Of a DNA stretch of 43,313 bases, positions 8,115-17,429 are shown piece after piece. The DNA is taken from contig JAIPBT010000039.1 in NCBI GenBank assembly GCA_021738565.1, positions 1 to 43,313 on the forward strand, read 5' to 3'. Within the stretch, counting starts at the first letter, position 1, and each line of letters starts with the position of its first letter. The translations under genes were made by a program, and so were the position numbers. The notes beneath the pieces are model-generated. The model did not search any database. It saw only the letters and a list, made by a program, of their open reading frames with translations, and had not been told where the DNA came from. Source of the stretch: Bacteroidales bacterium. Lineage in GTDB: Bacteria; Bacteroidota; Bacteroidia; Bacteroidales; GCA-2748055.

Positions 8115-8807
8115 ATGCTGAAAAAATATTCCTATATCCTTCTCTTTATAAGCTTTTTGACTTTCTTCTCCAATTGTAAGAGAACAGATGAAAAAAGTGG
8201 GGTCGTTGAAGCAGATTACATTGAATACAATGTAAATTACCTTGAGAAAATGGCTGGAGATATCCCTACCAGAATGCTTCCTGGTATGATGCAGGCATAT
8301 TATACCAAAAAGCACATAAGGACCGAAATAAAGGGATTCTTTGGACAGTTTATGCTGGTTCAGATTGCTGACCTGAGAAAAAATTCAGTTATCACGATGT
8401 TAAATTTTTTCGGCAATAAGGTAGTGTACTATGGTAAAAAAGGTGAAATACCAGCAGGAATAAAAGCTCTTAATAATCCTGAGATAGTCTACACCGGGGA
8501 CACCATGACCATTTGCGGGTTGACTTCAACAAGGGCTGAAGTTACCACTAACGAGGATTTTTTCGATATTTACTTTGTTACAGACATCGATGTAAATTCA
8601 CCGAACATAACAACACCGTACAATTTCATTGACTATGTCCTGTCTGATTTCAGAGTGCAATTAAGTAAACTGAAAATGCAACTGGTCATGCAGCATCATG
8701 AAAAAACAACCGTCCAATCCTCAGCCTTCGAAGTACCCGGGGAGTACGTGGAAGTTTCCAGGGATACAATGGAAAGTCTTATTAACAGTCTGTTCACAAA
8801 AGAATAA
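8115..8807 (+). CDS. Putative lipoprotein of unknown function
   Basis: A 230-residue protein with a signal peptide ending in the lipobox FFSNC (Cys at residue 21 from this start). The mature part is beta-rich (EYNVNYLEKMAGDIPTRM, then VYTGDTMTICGLTSTRAEV) and resembles DUF4412-like lipoproteins that report metal or ligand binding only loosely; I do not claim that family. The start at 8115 is chosen because a good promoter lies at 8067-8098 and the signal peptide fits. It precedes ftsK by 84 bases. No partner or substrate is visible. Confidence 0.8.
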   Translation: MLKKYSYILLFISFLTFFSNCKRTDEKSGVVEADYIEYNVNYLEKMAGDIPTRMLPGMMQAYYTKKHIRTEIKGFFGQFMLVQIADLRKNSVITMLNFFGNKVVYYGKKGEIPAGIKALNNPEIVYTGDTMTICGLTSTRAEVTTNEDFFDIYFVTDIDVNSPNITTPYNFIDYVLSDFRVQLSKLKMQLVMQHHEKTTVQSSAFEVPGEYVEVSRDTMESLINSLFTKE

Positions 8808-8836
8808 AGAAACTTTTTTCGTTATTATTACCTTAG

Positions 8837-8860
8837 CCTGAATTATTCACGATTTGATGG
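8837..8860. repeat. Half copy of the CCTGAATTATTCACGA repeat end
   Basis: CCTGAATTATTCACGATTTG at 8837-8856 matches the left end of the element at 1781 (CCTGAATTATTCACGAATTG) with one mismatch. There is no matching right end, so this looks like a solo terminus. It lies about 30 bases before the ftsK start and could affect its promoter. Confidence 0.6.
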
Positions 8861-8891
8861 GAATTTACTTTTCAAAGCAAAACTTCAGTTA

Positions 8892-11246
8892 ATGACAAGC
8901 AAGAGAAAATCCGATTCAAACATCTTCAGACGCATGGGATCTTTTTTTACGGATGACCGTGTAAGATATGCGCTTGGAATTGTCTTCCTGCTGCTTGCTT
9001 TTTATATGCTTATTTCTTTCGTTTCATACTTTTTTCACTGGCAGACCGACCAGGATTTCAAATGGGCTGATGTCTTTTCGGGTCCGGAAGTTGCCGTCGA
9101 AAACCAGGGAGGAAAATGGGGTGCATGGATATCATATGTCTTTATGAATCAATGGTTTGGGATTTCAAGTCTTATTTTTCCATTGATTCTCATATCATGG
9201 TCGCTCAGCCTTTACAACATCCAATTGCTAAGGCCATGGGCCATTACACGGAATTCAATCATTCTCATTGTTCTGCTTTCAGTAACACTCGGACTTATTT
9301 TTGGGAGCGGTTCAGGATATCTCGGCAGCGGACCGGGCGGGGCTCACGGGTATCACATCAGCAGGTGGATGATCGCATCAATGGGCAAGGCAGGAGCCGG
9401 CTTTTCAATGGTTATTTTATTTTCTGTATTCCTGCTATTCACGACAAACGTCCATATTCGCCTTCGCAGGATCAGGAAAAAAGGTGAAATACAGGATGAA
9501 CAAGAAGGAGGTATTTCCGAGGAGAATGCTTTTCAATCTCCTGATTTTGAAAATGTAACGAATACCGACAAGGACAATGACGATGGTGAGGATTCGCAAG
9601 AGTTCAAAGTTAAAGATGTAAATACAGGAGACAAAACAGATGAAGATGCAACTGAAGAATCCGGTTCCGATGATGTTGAAATGACCATAGAAAAAATTAA
9701 AAAGGAGGAACAGGCAAAATACAACAATAGTAATTCAGAACTCCAGGACTATGATCCGACACTGGATCTTCCCCAATACAAACTGCCTCCCTTAAACTTA
9801 ATGAAAGACTATGATACAGGCGATACAACTGTAACCAATGAAGAGCTCATCTCCAACAAAAACAGGATTGTCGAAACCCTGGCATCCTATAAAATAAAGA
9901 TCGATAAGATCAAAGCTACGATCGGTCCCACAGTAACCCTGTATGAAATCGTACCGGCACCCGGAATCCGGATCTCCAAGATCAAAAACCTTGAAGACGA
10001 CATTGCGCTTAACCTCTCTGCCCTTGGAATACGGATTATCGCACCAATCCCGGGAAAAGGAACCATAGGAATTGAGGTCCCCAACCTGAAACCAAGGATC
10101 GTTTCAATGAAGTCTATCCTTACTTCAAAGAAGTTCCAGGAATCTGATTTTGAACTGGCCATTGCACTTGGGAAAACGATCTCCAATGAAACCTTTACTT
10201 TTGATCTGACAAAAATGCCGCATCTGCTTGTAGCAGGAGCCACCGGACAGGGAAAATCGGTTGGATTAAACGCAATAATTGCATCTCTGCTTTATAAAAT
10301 GCACCCCGCACAACTTAAATTTGTGTTGGTTGATCCGAAGAAGGTCGAGCTTTCCCTGTTTTCCAAGATTGAAAATCACTTCCTGGCCAGGCTTGAAGAT
10401 TCAAAAGATGCCATAATTACCGATACACAAAAGGTAATAAGCACATTAAATGCACTTTGTGCTGAAATGGATGAAAGGTATGATCTGCTTCAGATGGCAC
10501 ATGTTCGAAACATCAAAGAATACAACAAAAAATTCATCAATCGCAAATTAAACCCGGAAAAGGGACATCGCTTTATGCCTTTTGTTGTAGTTATTATTGA
10601 TGAATTTGCCGATTTAATAATGACGGCGGGGCGATCCATTGAAACCCCAATATCCAGGCTGGCACAGCTTGCCAGAGCAATAGGTATACATCTTGTAATT
10701 GCAACCCAACGACCAACAACAAACATCATCACAGGGGTAATAAAGGCGAATTTCCCTGCCAGAATTGCTTTCAGGGTTTCCTCCGGGATAGATTCAAGAA
10801 CCATTCTTGACGGACCTGGCGCTGATCAGCTGATCGGGAGGGGTGATATGCTGTTCATGAGCGGAAGCGAGCCGGTAAGAATTCAATGTGCATTTATTGA
10901 CACCCCTGAAATCGACGCACTGAATGATTTCATTGGCAGCCAGAAGAGTTATGATTCCCCGATGTTGCTTAAATCGGTTGATGAAGATTCCGGGGATCCA
11001 CTTGAGATTGACCTGAAAAAAAGAGACGAGCTGTTTGAAGAAGCTGCAAGGCTGGTGGTTATGCATCAGCAGGGATCAACTTCACTCATACAAAGAAAAC
11101 TTGCACTCGGATACAACCGGGCGGGACGCATAGTCGATCAACTTGAGGCTGCAGGAATACTTGGCCCCCCGGAGGGAAGCAAGGCAAGACAGGTACTTGC
11201 AAACGATGAATTCAGTTTGGAACAGATTTTGAAGGACATTGATTAA
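8892..11246 (+). CDS. ftsK: DNA translocase FtsK/SpoIIIE
   Basis: The inner-membrane motor that pumps chromosomal DNA at the division site and activates dimer resolution at dif. The 784 residues contain four hydrophobic N-terminal segments (about residues 25-190), an acidic linker (about 200-290) shorter than in E. coli, then the motor. Walker A GATGQGKS is at residues 449-456 and Walker B VVVIIDEFADLI has its first Asp at about 570. The C-terminal gamma winged helix (about 715-784) recognises KOPS-like sequences (GSTSLIQRKLALGYNRAGR). The downstream LolA-like gene is a conserved Bacteroidota neighbour, but here a repeat element of about 190 bases separates them. Confidence 0.97.
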   Translation: MTSKRKSDSNIFRRMGSFFTDDRVRYALGIVFLLLAFYMLISFVSYFFHWQTDQDFKWADVFSGPEVAVENQGGKWGAWISYVFMNQWFGISSLIFPLILISWSLSLYNIQLLRPWAITRNSIILIVLLSVTLGLIFGSGSGYLGSGPGGAHGYHISRWMIASMGKAGAGFSMVILFSVFLLFTTNVHIRLRRIRKKGEIQDEQEGGISEENAFQSPDFENVTNTDKDNDDGEDSQEFKVKDVNTGDKTDEDATEESGSDDVEMTIEKIKKEEQAKYNNSNSELQDYDPTLDLPQYKLPPLNLMKDYDTGDTTVTNEELISNKNRIVETLASYKIKIDKIKATIGPTVTLYEIVPAPGIRISKIKNLEDDIALNLSALGIRIIAPIPGKGTIGIEVPNLKPRIVSMKSILTSKKFQESDFELAIALGKTISNETFTFDLTKMPHLLVAGATGQGKSVGLNAIIASLLYKMHPAQLKFVLVDPKKVELSLFSKIENHFLARLEDSKDAIITDTQKVISTLNALCAEMDERYDLLQMAHVRNIKEYNKKFINRKLNPEKGHRFMPFVVVIIDEFADLIMTAGRSIETPISRLAQLARAIGIHLVIATQRPTTNIITGVIKANFPARIAFRVSSGIDSRTILDGPGADQLIGRGDMLFMSGSEPVRIQCAFIDTPEIDALNDFIGSQKSYDSPMLLKSVDEDSGDPLEIDLKKRDELFEEAARLVVMHQQGSTSLIQRKLALGYNRAGRIVDQLEAAGILGPPEGSKARQVLANDEFSLEQILKDID

Positions 11247-11258
11247 CTATGCATGAGT

Positions 11259-11436
11259 ATCTCGGACATTATTGACAGTCACTAAATAGTGTCTGTCAAT
11301 ACAGTCCAGTGGCTGGATCATAATGTTCGAGATCAAGGCTTGCGAAGTCGGGAAATGCGGAGTTTACTATGGTAAATGAGCAATTTCCCGACGAGCATAA
11401 CGATGATATCGGACATTATGGACAGACACTAAATAG
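11259..11436. repeat. Composite intergenic repeat between ftsK and the lolA-like gene
   Basis: A near-perfect 27-bp direct repeat (CGGACATTAT...CACTAAATAG) sits at 11263-11289 and 11410-11436. Inside it, 11274-11297 is a 24-bp near-palindrome (GACAG...CTGTC), and 11259-11273 is inverted at 11319-11333. The hairpin repeat of 11334-11402 lies between the direct repeats. The arrangement resembles an insertion flanked by duplicated ends. Confidence 0.7.
11334..11402. repeat. Hairpin repeat family, copy A
   Basis: The unit begins CAAGGCTTGCGAAG and ends GACGAGCATAACG. The outer stem 11347-11356 pairs with 11383-11392 (10 perfect pairs), and the inner stem 11363-11367 pairs with 11372-11376 around a TATG loop. 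The second copy at 43206-43275 keeps this fold with compensatory changes. It contains no coding sequence. Confidence 0.8.
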
Positions 11437-11444
11437 AATTGATA

Positions 11445-12107
11445 ATGAATATACTTAGAACACCCTTAATCATCCTGCTGTTAACAAGCATAGTCTTCCC
11501 GGCGCCAGCCCAGAAAGATCCTGCTGCTGAACCCTACCTGGAGAAAATTGCAAGTGAACTTGGCCCGGGAAAAGCAATCCATATCCAATTTGATTATATC
11601 CGCGAGGACCAACAATCAGGTTCGAAGGTTGATGGAGAAGGATCTTTGTTTCTTTCAGGTGAAAAATACAAAATTGACCTCGGAGAGGCTGTTATTTTCT
11701 ATGATGGAGAAACACAATATGCATGGCAACGAGAAATTGAAGAGGTTTACGTAAGCAAACCTGATCCTGAAAGCAAGGAATTTGTGTTTGCTGACCCGAT
11801 CAGGTTGCTGGCTGATTACAAAGAAACCTTCAAATACAGGTTGATGGGTGAAAGTGAATTAATGGGTATCGCGATGCATGAAGTACAATTGTACCCCGTA
11901 GAACTTGATGCCCCCTATGCATTGATCAAAACCTTTTTTGACCTCCAGAATGACGATCTGAAAGCGATCTTCATCAGGCAGAACCAGGGAATCCTGTATA
12001 CCATGATGATCACCAATCTGACCAGGGAAAATGTCCCGGAAGATGCCTATTTCAGGTTCAATGCCGGGGAGAATCCAAATGTCGAAGTCATTGAGCTTCT
12101 CAATTGA
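11445..12107 (+). CDS. lolA: LolA-like outer-membrane lipoprotein carrier
   Basis: A periplasmic chaperone that shuttles lipoproteins from LolCDE to the outer membrane. The protein has a signal peptide (cleavage near PAPAQ) and the LolA beta-sheet pattern with AIHIQFDYIRED, GSLFLSGEKYKIDLGE, VIFYDGETQYAW and PDPESKEF. Length about 220 is usual. I chose MNILRT at 11445 over the ATG two codons upstream because it gives a cleaner signal start. It follows ftsK, a common Bacteroidota order. Sequence similarity in this family is low, so the carrier function is inferred from fold and context. Confidence 0.85.
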   Translation: MNILRTPLIILLLTSIVFPAPAQKDPAAEPYLEKIASELGPGKAIHIQFDYIREDQQSGSKVDGEGSLFLSGEKYKIDLGEAVIFYDGETQYAWQREIEEVYVSKPDPESKEFVFADPIRLLADYKETFKYRLMGESELMGIAMHEVQLYPVELDAPYALIKTFFDLQNDDLKAIFIRQNQGILYTMMITNLTRENVPEDAYFRFNAGENPNVEVIELLN

Positions 12108-12109
12108 GA

Positions 12110-14176
12110 CTATTCCGGGTAGGATATCCTGGCATGATATATGTTGATGAGTTTCTGCTTAAATATTTCCTTGATAATACTGATATCACTGAATGTAATC
12201 TCTGCTTCAGCATACTGGTCCTCCTCAGTCTGATGCTCGACAATGTTCTCTACCAGCTTACTTAGAGACTCATCGCTGATATCTTTCATGCTTCGGGCAG
12301 CTGCTTCAACAGAATCAGCGACCATAAGCACTGCCATCTCTTTTTTCGTAGGCCTGGGACCCGGGTACCTGAATTCATCCTGGTCAACATCCTCATCCGG
12401 GTTATTGCTCAAATAGGACCGGTAAAAATATTGAACCGTTGAAGTTCCATGGTGGGTAAGTATGAAATCAATGATCTGTTGCGGCAGGTTATGACGCTTC
12501 GCAAGCTCTACTCCCTCCATAACATGGTCAATAATGATCTTTGCACTTGTTTTGTAATCGATATCATCATGAGGATTCTCCCCGTTGCGCTGATTCTCAA
12601 TGAAGAAATATGGATTGTTCATTTTCCCGATATCATGGTAAAGTGCCCCTGTTCTGACCAGCAGTGGATTTCCGCCGATCTTCAGAATGGCTTCCTCCGC
12701 AAGATTTGCAACCTGTATCGAATGCTGAAAAGTGCCCGGGGCTTTTTCCGCCAGCTTTCTAAGAAGCGGCTGGTTCGTGTCTGATAATTCAAACAGTGTG
12801 GAATCAGACAGGAAACCGAATAATCTTTCAAAAATGTATATCAGGGGATAGACCGTAAGAATGAGCAAACCATTCCCTCCAAACCACAGTAACTGGATCC
12901 ATTCAACACTTTCAAGGGTACCCTCCTGCAACAATGACAAAATAACATATATAAGTGCATAGCTAATGGCAACAAAACTGGCAATGAAGAAAAGTATGCT
13001 TCTTCGGTAATACGATTGCATTGAAAATACTGCTACCACCCCGGCAAGGAAATTCATTAGAAGGAACTGATAATTGTTGGGAATCAGAAATCCGGCAAGC
13101 AACAGTATCATGAAGTGGACAAACAGCGCAAACCTCACGTTAAAAAATGTTTTCAGGAATATGGGAATAATGGCAAAAGGTATCACATAATAACTGATGG
13201 TATCTGTAGAGACCGAAACCTTTGTAAGCCCTACCATAATTACGATCAATGATAAAATAAAGATTGTCTGGGCAGAACTGCCCATCATGTCTTTTCTGAA
13301 ATTCGAAACATACCATAAAAGGGCAAGGAACATGACAGCGATCAAAACAAATTGTCCCAGATATATAAGTGAATCATTTCTGATCACATTTGCATTTGAT
13401 TCATATTCCTTGCGAAGAGATTCAACCAGTCGGTATTTGGATTGAGATACCAACTCTCCTCTTCGAATAATGATCTGACCAGACTGGACCATCCCCTGCG
13501 TTGCGGAGACCTCTGCAAGTTTTGCATCCAGGATCTTTTGTGTCATTAATGCATCATAAAACAGGTTGGGTTGAATGTATTTTGAAATGGTTATTTCTGT
13601 GAGCAACTGATTGTTTGATCTACCCGTTACGCTTTTCAGAGACTCAACAACATGTTCATAGGCCATTTTTTCCGTAAAAACATCTGCAAGGGCGCTTTTT
13701 TCCGCAAGTTGCCTTCGAACGATAAAAATTTCCTCAGCATTCCGGTTTCCCTGCTGAATGACAGGATGGGACTCAATGATACCTGCTAAATAAACCTCTC
13801 CAAGTAATCCCGGAAGTGTATCGGAAATCTCTGCCATCAGGTCTGATGAATTCCCCTGAAGCAGCACTTTATTTCCGAGGTCCTCGCTCAATTCTCCAAG
13901 AACTGACTTTATTACTGTTGTATCAATTTTAAAATAAGGTGGATTCGTTTTCGCGATGCTGTCTGTTTCCTTCGCAAGTTTATCGTCATTTTTGTATATA
14001 GGAAAATCAAAAGGAGCGATCAGGTCTGCATGCTTCCACGGACTGTTCTTGACATATTCATACTGGAACTTACCTTCACGGGGAAATATCCAGAATACAA
14101 GCAGAATACTGATAATATAAAGGAGAAAAATCTGAATTTTCTTCCAGAATTGAAGCATTCTCTTAAAAATATTCAT
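12110..14176 (-). CDS. 7TM-HDIG phosphodiesterase, PgpH-like
   Basis: A 688-residue inner-membrane protein with an N-terminal transmembrane helix, a large extracytoplasmic 7TMR-HDED domain (about residues 35-265), about seven membrane helices (about 275-460) and a cytoplasmic HD domain (about 475-688). The HD motif is intact: TFQHSIQVANLAEEA, then GALYHDIGKMNNP with HDIG, and further His/Asp ligands. Characterised members such as PgpH hydrolyse cyclic di-AMP. Binding to the same nucleotide here is inferred from family membership. It converges with the lolA-like gene with two bases between stop codons. Confidence 0.92.
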   Translation of the reverse strand: MNIFKRMLQFWKKIQIFLLYIISILLVFWIFPREGKFQYEYVKNSPWKHADLIAPFDFPIYKNDDKLAKETDSIAKTNPPYFKIDTTVIKSVLGELSEDLGNKVLLQGNSSDLMAEISDTLPGLLGEVYLAGIIESHPVIQQGNRNAEEIFIVRRQLAEKSALADVFTEKMAYEHVVESLKSVTGRSNNQLLTEITISKYIQPNLFYDALMTQKILDAKLAEVSATQGMVQSGQIIIRRGELVSQSKYRLVESLRKEYESNANVIRNDSLIYLGQFVLIAVMFLALLWYVSNFRKDMMGSSAQTIFILSLIVIMVGLTKVSVSTDTISYYVIPFAIIPIFLKTFFNVRFALFVHFMILLLAGFLIPNNYQFLLMNFLAGVVAVFSMQSYYRRSILFFIASFVAISYALIYVILSLLQEGTLESVEWIQLLWFGGNGLLILTVYPLIYIFERLFGFLSDSTLFELSDTNQPLLRKLAEKAPGTFQHSIQVANLAEEAILKIGGNPLLVRTGALYHDIGKMNNPYFFIENQRNGENPHDDIDYKTSAKIIIDHVMEGVELAKRHNLPQQIIDFILTHHGTSTVQYFYRSYLSNNPDEDVDQDEFRYPGPRPTKKEMAVLMVADSVEAAARSMKDISDESLSKLVENIVEHQTEEDQYAEAEITFSDISIIKEIFKQKLINIYHARISYPE

Positions 14177-14346
14177 CCGTTTTATATTTATTTTTTAATT
14201 GATAATCAAATTCTATAAGCAGTCAGTTCTAAAGCTATTAACACAAATGACAATATAAAGTTCTCTAAGTGAAGTCAAAGATACATTTTCTCAAAGAATT
14301 CAATTGGTAACCTTTGTTTGCTAAATTAGTGCAAAATTAACGACAA

Positions 14347-15117
14347 ATGGAAATGCAGCAAAACACAACAGGTGTCTCTCTACAGGGATATGTACCTGTC
14401 AGAAAAGACCCTTTTGAACGCTCAGAGATGACCACGCAGGTACTCTTTGGAGAAACAGTAGAAATAAATGACGACGAAGGCAAATGGCTCTATATTAAAC
14501 TATTAAACGATGGCTATGAAGGCTGGGTCGATAAAAAATGTATATTTCTATCGGACCTTAAGATAGCGGAAGAAATTCATTTCGTTGTAAAATCCCAAAT
14601 ACTGATCAACAGTGTATCTTCCGATAACCGAATGCAACTTCCAGTTGGCTCTGTGATCCCCGGACTGGAGAATGATACTTTTACAATCGCAGACCAAACA
14701 TTCACAGTCAACGAACCCAACAACCTGGCAGGGCCCGGGAACGCAGATCTGCAGGATGTTATCAACGGTGTTCTGGGGGTTCCGTACATCTGGGGAGGAA
14801 GAAGTGGTTATGGTTTTGATTGTTCGGGCCTGACACAATATCTATGCAGGGTATCCGGTATTGCAATACCAAGGGATGCCAGTGAGCAGGCTGCCATCGG
14901 TGAAACAGTCAATTTCCTTAGCGAAGCAAAAACTGGTGATCTTGCATTCTTTGATGATACTGCAGGACTCATACATCATGTGGGAATGATCATAGATAAT
15001 AACCGGATCGTTCACGCCTCAGGAAGGGTGCGGATCGATCCAATAGACCACCAGGGCATATACAATGAAGAAACCGGGGAATATACACATAAATTAAGGG
15101 TGTTGAAAAGGATGTGA
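14347..15117 (+). CDS. NlpC/P60 cell-wall peptidase with SH3 domain
   Basis: A 256-residue protein with an SH3-like region at about residues 14-120 (KDPFERSEMTTQVLFGETVE, then WLYIKLLNDGYEGWVDK) and an NlpC/P60 domain at about 135-250. Catalytic residues are visible: Cys159 in FDCSGLTQ, His211 in HHVGMIID and His223 in IVHASG. The layout matches dipeptidyl-peptidase VI/YkfC enzymes that cleave gamma-D-glutamyl-diamino acid bonds in peptidoglycan peptides. No signal peptide is seen, suggesting a cytoplasmic role in muropeptide recycling. It is transcribed divergently from the 7TM-HD gene. Confidence 0.93.
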   Translation: MEMQQNTTGVSLQGYVPVRKDPFERSEMTTQVLFGETVEINDDEGKWLYIKLLNDGYEGWVDKKCIFLSDLKIAEEIHFVVKSQILINSVSSDNRMQLPVGSVIPGLENDTFTIADQTFTVNEPNNLAGPGNADLQDVINGVLGVPYIWGGRSGYGFDCSGLTQYLCRVSGIAIPRDASEQAAIGETVNFLSEAKTGDLAFFDDTAGLIHHVGMIIDNNRIVHASGRVRIDPIDHQGIYNEETGEYTHKLRVLKRM

Positions 15118-15230
15118 TCCCTGGAGATGATGTGACTTGCCATACACAACAGCAAGGGCTTAAAATTATGGAGTATAAAAAATACCCCAGGGTATAAAAG
15201 AACTACTCTGAGGTATAACATATCATATTT

Positions 15231-15274
15231 AACCTGAATTATTCATGAGTTTTTCGTGATGAGAATTCAGGTTA
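15231..15274. repeat. Palindromic repeat with AACCTGAATT ends
   Basis: A 44-base palindrome starts AACCTGAATTATTCATGAG and ends GAGAATTCAGGTT. Its reverse complement forms the right part of the element at 1920-1960. It lies between two convergent genes and could end transcription from both, although the T-run is weak. Confidence 0.8.
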
Positions 15275-15292
15275 AGCAAAAAAAAGAAAGTT

Positions 15293-17293
15293 TTACTTCG
15301 AAATAATGATCTTTTCCTGGCTGCTCTGGTCACCATTCCTGACAACAACCATATATATGCCATTCTCCAGTTCTGACAGGTCAACCCTGTTCCCCTGCTG
15401 AAGGGTACAGGTAAAGCATTTTTGTCCGGTTATATTGTATATATCAATACGCGCATCAGATGCTGCATCCCGATCCATATCAATTGTGATAAAATCACTA
15501 ACCGGGTTTGGGTAAATATTGAATCCGTCAACGATGTTATCAGCGACACTTGTTCCACCGCTTAGATTATCCACAATACTTAATTCAATGTTCTTTTTAA
15601 GAAGGTGATCATGACCATCGGTGACCGATATTTCCATGTAATATACAAGGCCTTCTGACTTATAGAGTGTCTTGTTTGTAAACAGGGAATCGTCTTTTAC
15701 ATAAAAGCAATCAACATCATTCAGATTGTCCTTCTCATACCCTCCAACTGTACTGAAATTATATATATTGTTCTGAATGTCATCCTCCAAAACAATCGAA
15801 CCAACAAAATACCCCGGATCTTTACCTTCTTCAACTGTTGTATCTGAAAGTGTGAGATCTGTCGGACCGAAGAAAAATTTATCAATGGTTATCTCAAATT
15901 CCTTCCTGAAGAAACTTCCGGCTGTATCCGTCACTTCTATGATCAAAAATTCAGTGCTCCGCTCCTCCGAATCAAATATCTCGGATGTTTTCAGCGTGTC
16001 GTTCTCTATGTAAAATTTAGCAGGACCATAATCATCCAGCAATACATTAAAATTTCCTTTCAATTCATAGGTGTAAACATTGTCCTCAAATTCATCTGCT
16101 ATTTCAACTGCACTCACAAATGTGCCTACAGGCTGCTGATCATAAACAGATAGATTGGAAAGTGTGATGTCATAGGGGCCTGCTGAAGGAGGTTTAATTC
16201 CGACAACTGCAGCATGGTCGTATGAAAAATTATAATTTCCCGGATTCAGGGCATCCAGCGTAAAATATCCATTTGCATTTCCTGACCATCCCCAATTGAT
16301 GTGATAGTAGGTACCATCTGCTCCTACACCATCGACGTTAAAAGCATGTCCTGCCTCACCATCATTGCCATCCCCGGAATAGATCAAAGGCCTGCCCTGC
16401 AACAATTCATCATTGATCATCCGCTTCCAGTCTTCGTCGGAGTAGGATGATCGCAATAGGTATTTAACGCTTTCTGAATAGCCAAAATAACCTTTCAGAA
16501 CGCCAGGGGTTTTGCTTGTATATGCACCGGAACCATCTGCACCGAAAGACATATCCACACCCACAGCGAGATGATAGAGCAACCTTGCATTCTCGTCATC
16601 AGAGGTAGTTGCGCTCATGCCGCCCCAATTGTATGGTTTGGCATTGTCATAATTCACTGATATGTAGCCGTATTCATCATGGTTGTATCCATGCTCACCC
16701 ATAGGTTGAACAGGATATTCAAATACTGACATGGCCTGTGCCATGGAAACAGCAACACATCCCACGTACGCATGGCCCCCCGGACCATCGGGATCTTCAG
16801 GACAAAACCTGTTCCATCCTGATCCCTGGTTCCAGTTAACCTGTATAAAGGGTTCAACCGCTGTTCCGGCCGCACTTTTCCTGTAACTGCCAAGAAACAT
16901 CTCGTCCCAAGCATTATTGACAGGCAATCCCGGCTTTTCCAGTGTAGTAATTATATGGTCATCAACCCTGTCAAACCAAACCCTGGCCGACTCTTCCCAC
17001 TCAATCATGGGTACAAATTCCCTTTCAAAAGAGTAACCGATCACCGGAGTTAGCAGATCATCTCCTGAAACAAGGACCCATCCAGTGGGATTCAAAGTGA
17101 CAAAATGATAGGAAACAGCACCGTTCTCAAGAGAATAACTGATAACATCATCAATTGTTCTTTCACCTGCCGTATTGTAAAGCTCAACAAACCTCTTTGC
17201 CGTTTTTTTGGCAAGTTCCTTGCTAACCGGTTCGGCTTGAGCAGCAAGCAAAACCAGGGCGCTCAACAATATTATTCCAACAAATCTCTTCAT
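15293..17293 (-). CDS. Secreted C10-family cysteine protease with T9SS signal
   Basis: A streptopain/SpeB-type protease secreted by the type IX system. The 666 residues comprise a signal peptide (1-20), an inhibitory propeptide (about 21-130), the C10 catalytic domain (about 145-370), two cadherin-like beta repeats (about 373-575) and a C-terminal sorting domain (about 590-666, FNIYPNPVSDFITI). The catalytic Cys179 lies in YVGCVAVSMAQAM and His316 in GHAFNVDGVGADGTYY, followed by HINWGWSG, a close match to SpeB. The gene lies after the susCD operon but is separated from it by a terminator, and it has a TAATTTTG -7 candidate. A role in protein breakdown outside the cell is inferred. Confidence 0.94.
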   Translation of the reverse strand: MKRFVGIILLSALVLLAAQAEPVSKELAKKTAKRFVELYNTAGERTIDDVISYSLENGAVSYHFVTLNPTGWVLVSGDDLLTPVIGYSFEREFVPMIEWEESARVWFDRVDDHIITTLEKPGLPVNNAWDEMFLGSYRKSAAGTAVEPFIQVNWNQGSGWNRFCPEDPDGPGGHAYVGCVAVSMAQAMSVFEYPVQPMGEHGYNHDEYGYISVNYDNAKPYNWGGMSATTSDDENARLLYHLAVGVDMSFGADGSGAYTSKTPGVLKGYFGYSESVKYLLRSSYSDEDWKRMINDELLQGRPLIYSGDGNDGEAGHAFNVDGVGADGTYYHINWGWSGNANGYFTLDALNPGNYNFSYDHAAVVGIKPPSAGPYDITLSNLSVYDQQPVGTFVSAVEIADEFEDNVYTYELKGNFNVLLDDYGPAKFYIENDTLKTSEIFDSEERSTEFLIIEVTDTAGSFFRKEFEITIDKFFFGPTDLTLSDTTVEEGKDPGYFVGSIVLEDDIQNNIYNFSTVGGYEKDNLNDVDCFYVKDDSLFTNKTLYKSEGLVYYMEISVTDGHDHLLKKNIELSIVDNLSGGTSVADNIVDGFNIYPNPVSDFITIDMDRDAASDARIDIYNITGQKCFTCTLQQGNRVDLSELENGIYMVVVRNGDQSSQEKIIISK

Positions 17294-17352
17294 AAACCCA
17301 TATGGTGTTAAAATCCTATCCTTTTAACAGTTGTAATACAACAATTGTTCCA

Positions 17353-17360
17353 CAAAATTA
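17353..17360 (-). promoter_or_regulatory. Candidate -7 element for the C10 protease gene
   Basis: The minus strand reads TAATTTTG, matching TAnnTTTG, about 60 bases before the protease start and downstream of the operon terminator at 17396-17418. The -33 element is not clear. Confidence 0.4.
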
Positions 17361-17390
17361 CAAAATCCCGGGTACAATTCCATATAAAGA

Positions 17391-17420
17391 AAAAAAAGCC
17401 GGGCAATAAGCCCGGCTTTT
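17391..17420 (-). terminator. Rho-independent terminator of the susCD-lipoprotein operon
   Basis: AGCCGGGC and GCCCGGCT (17397-17404/17410-17417) form a perfect GC-rich stem with a five-base loop. On the minus strand it is followed by a T-run. It lies ten bases after the last lipoprotein stop codon and separates the operon from the C10 protease. Confidence 0.85.
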
Positions 17421-17429
17421 AACATATAT

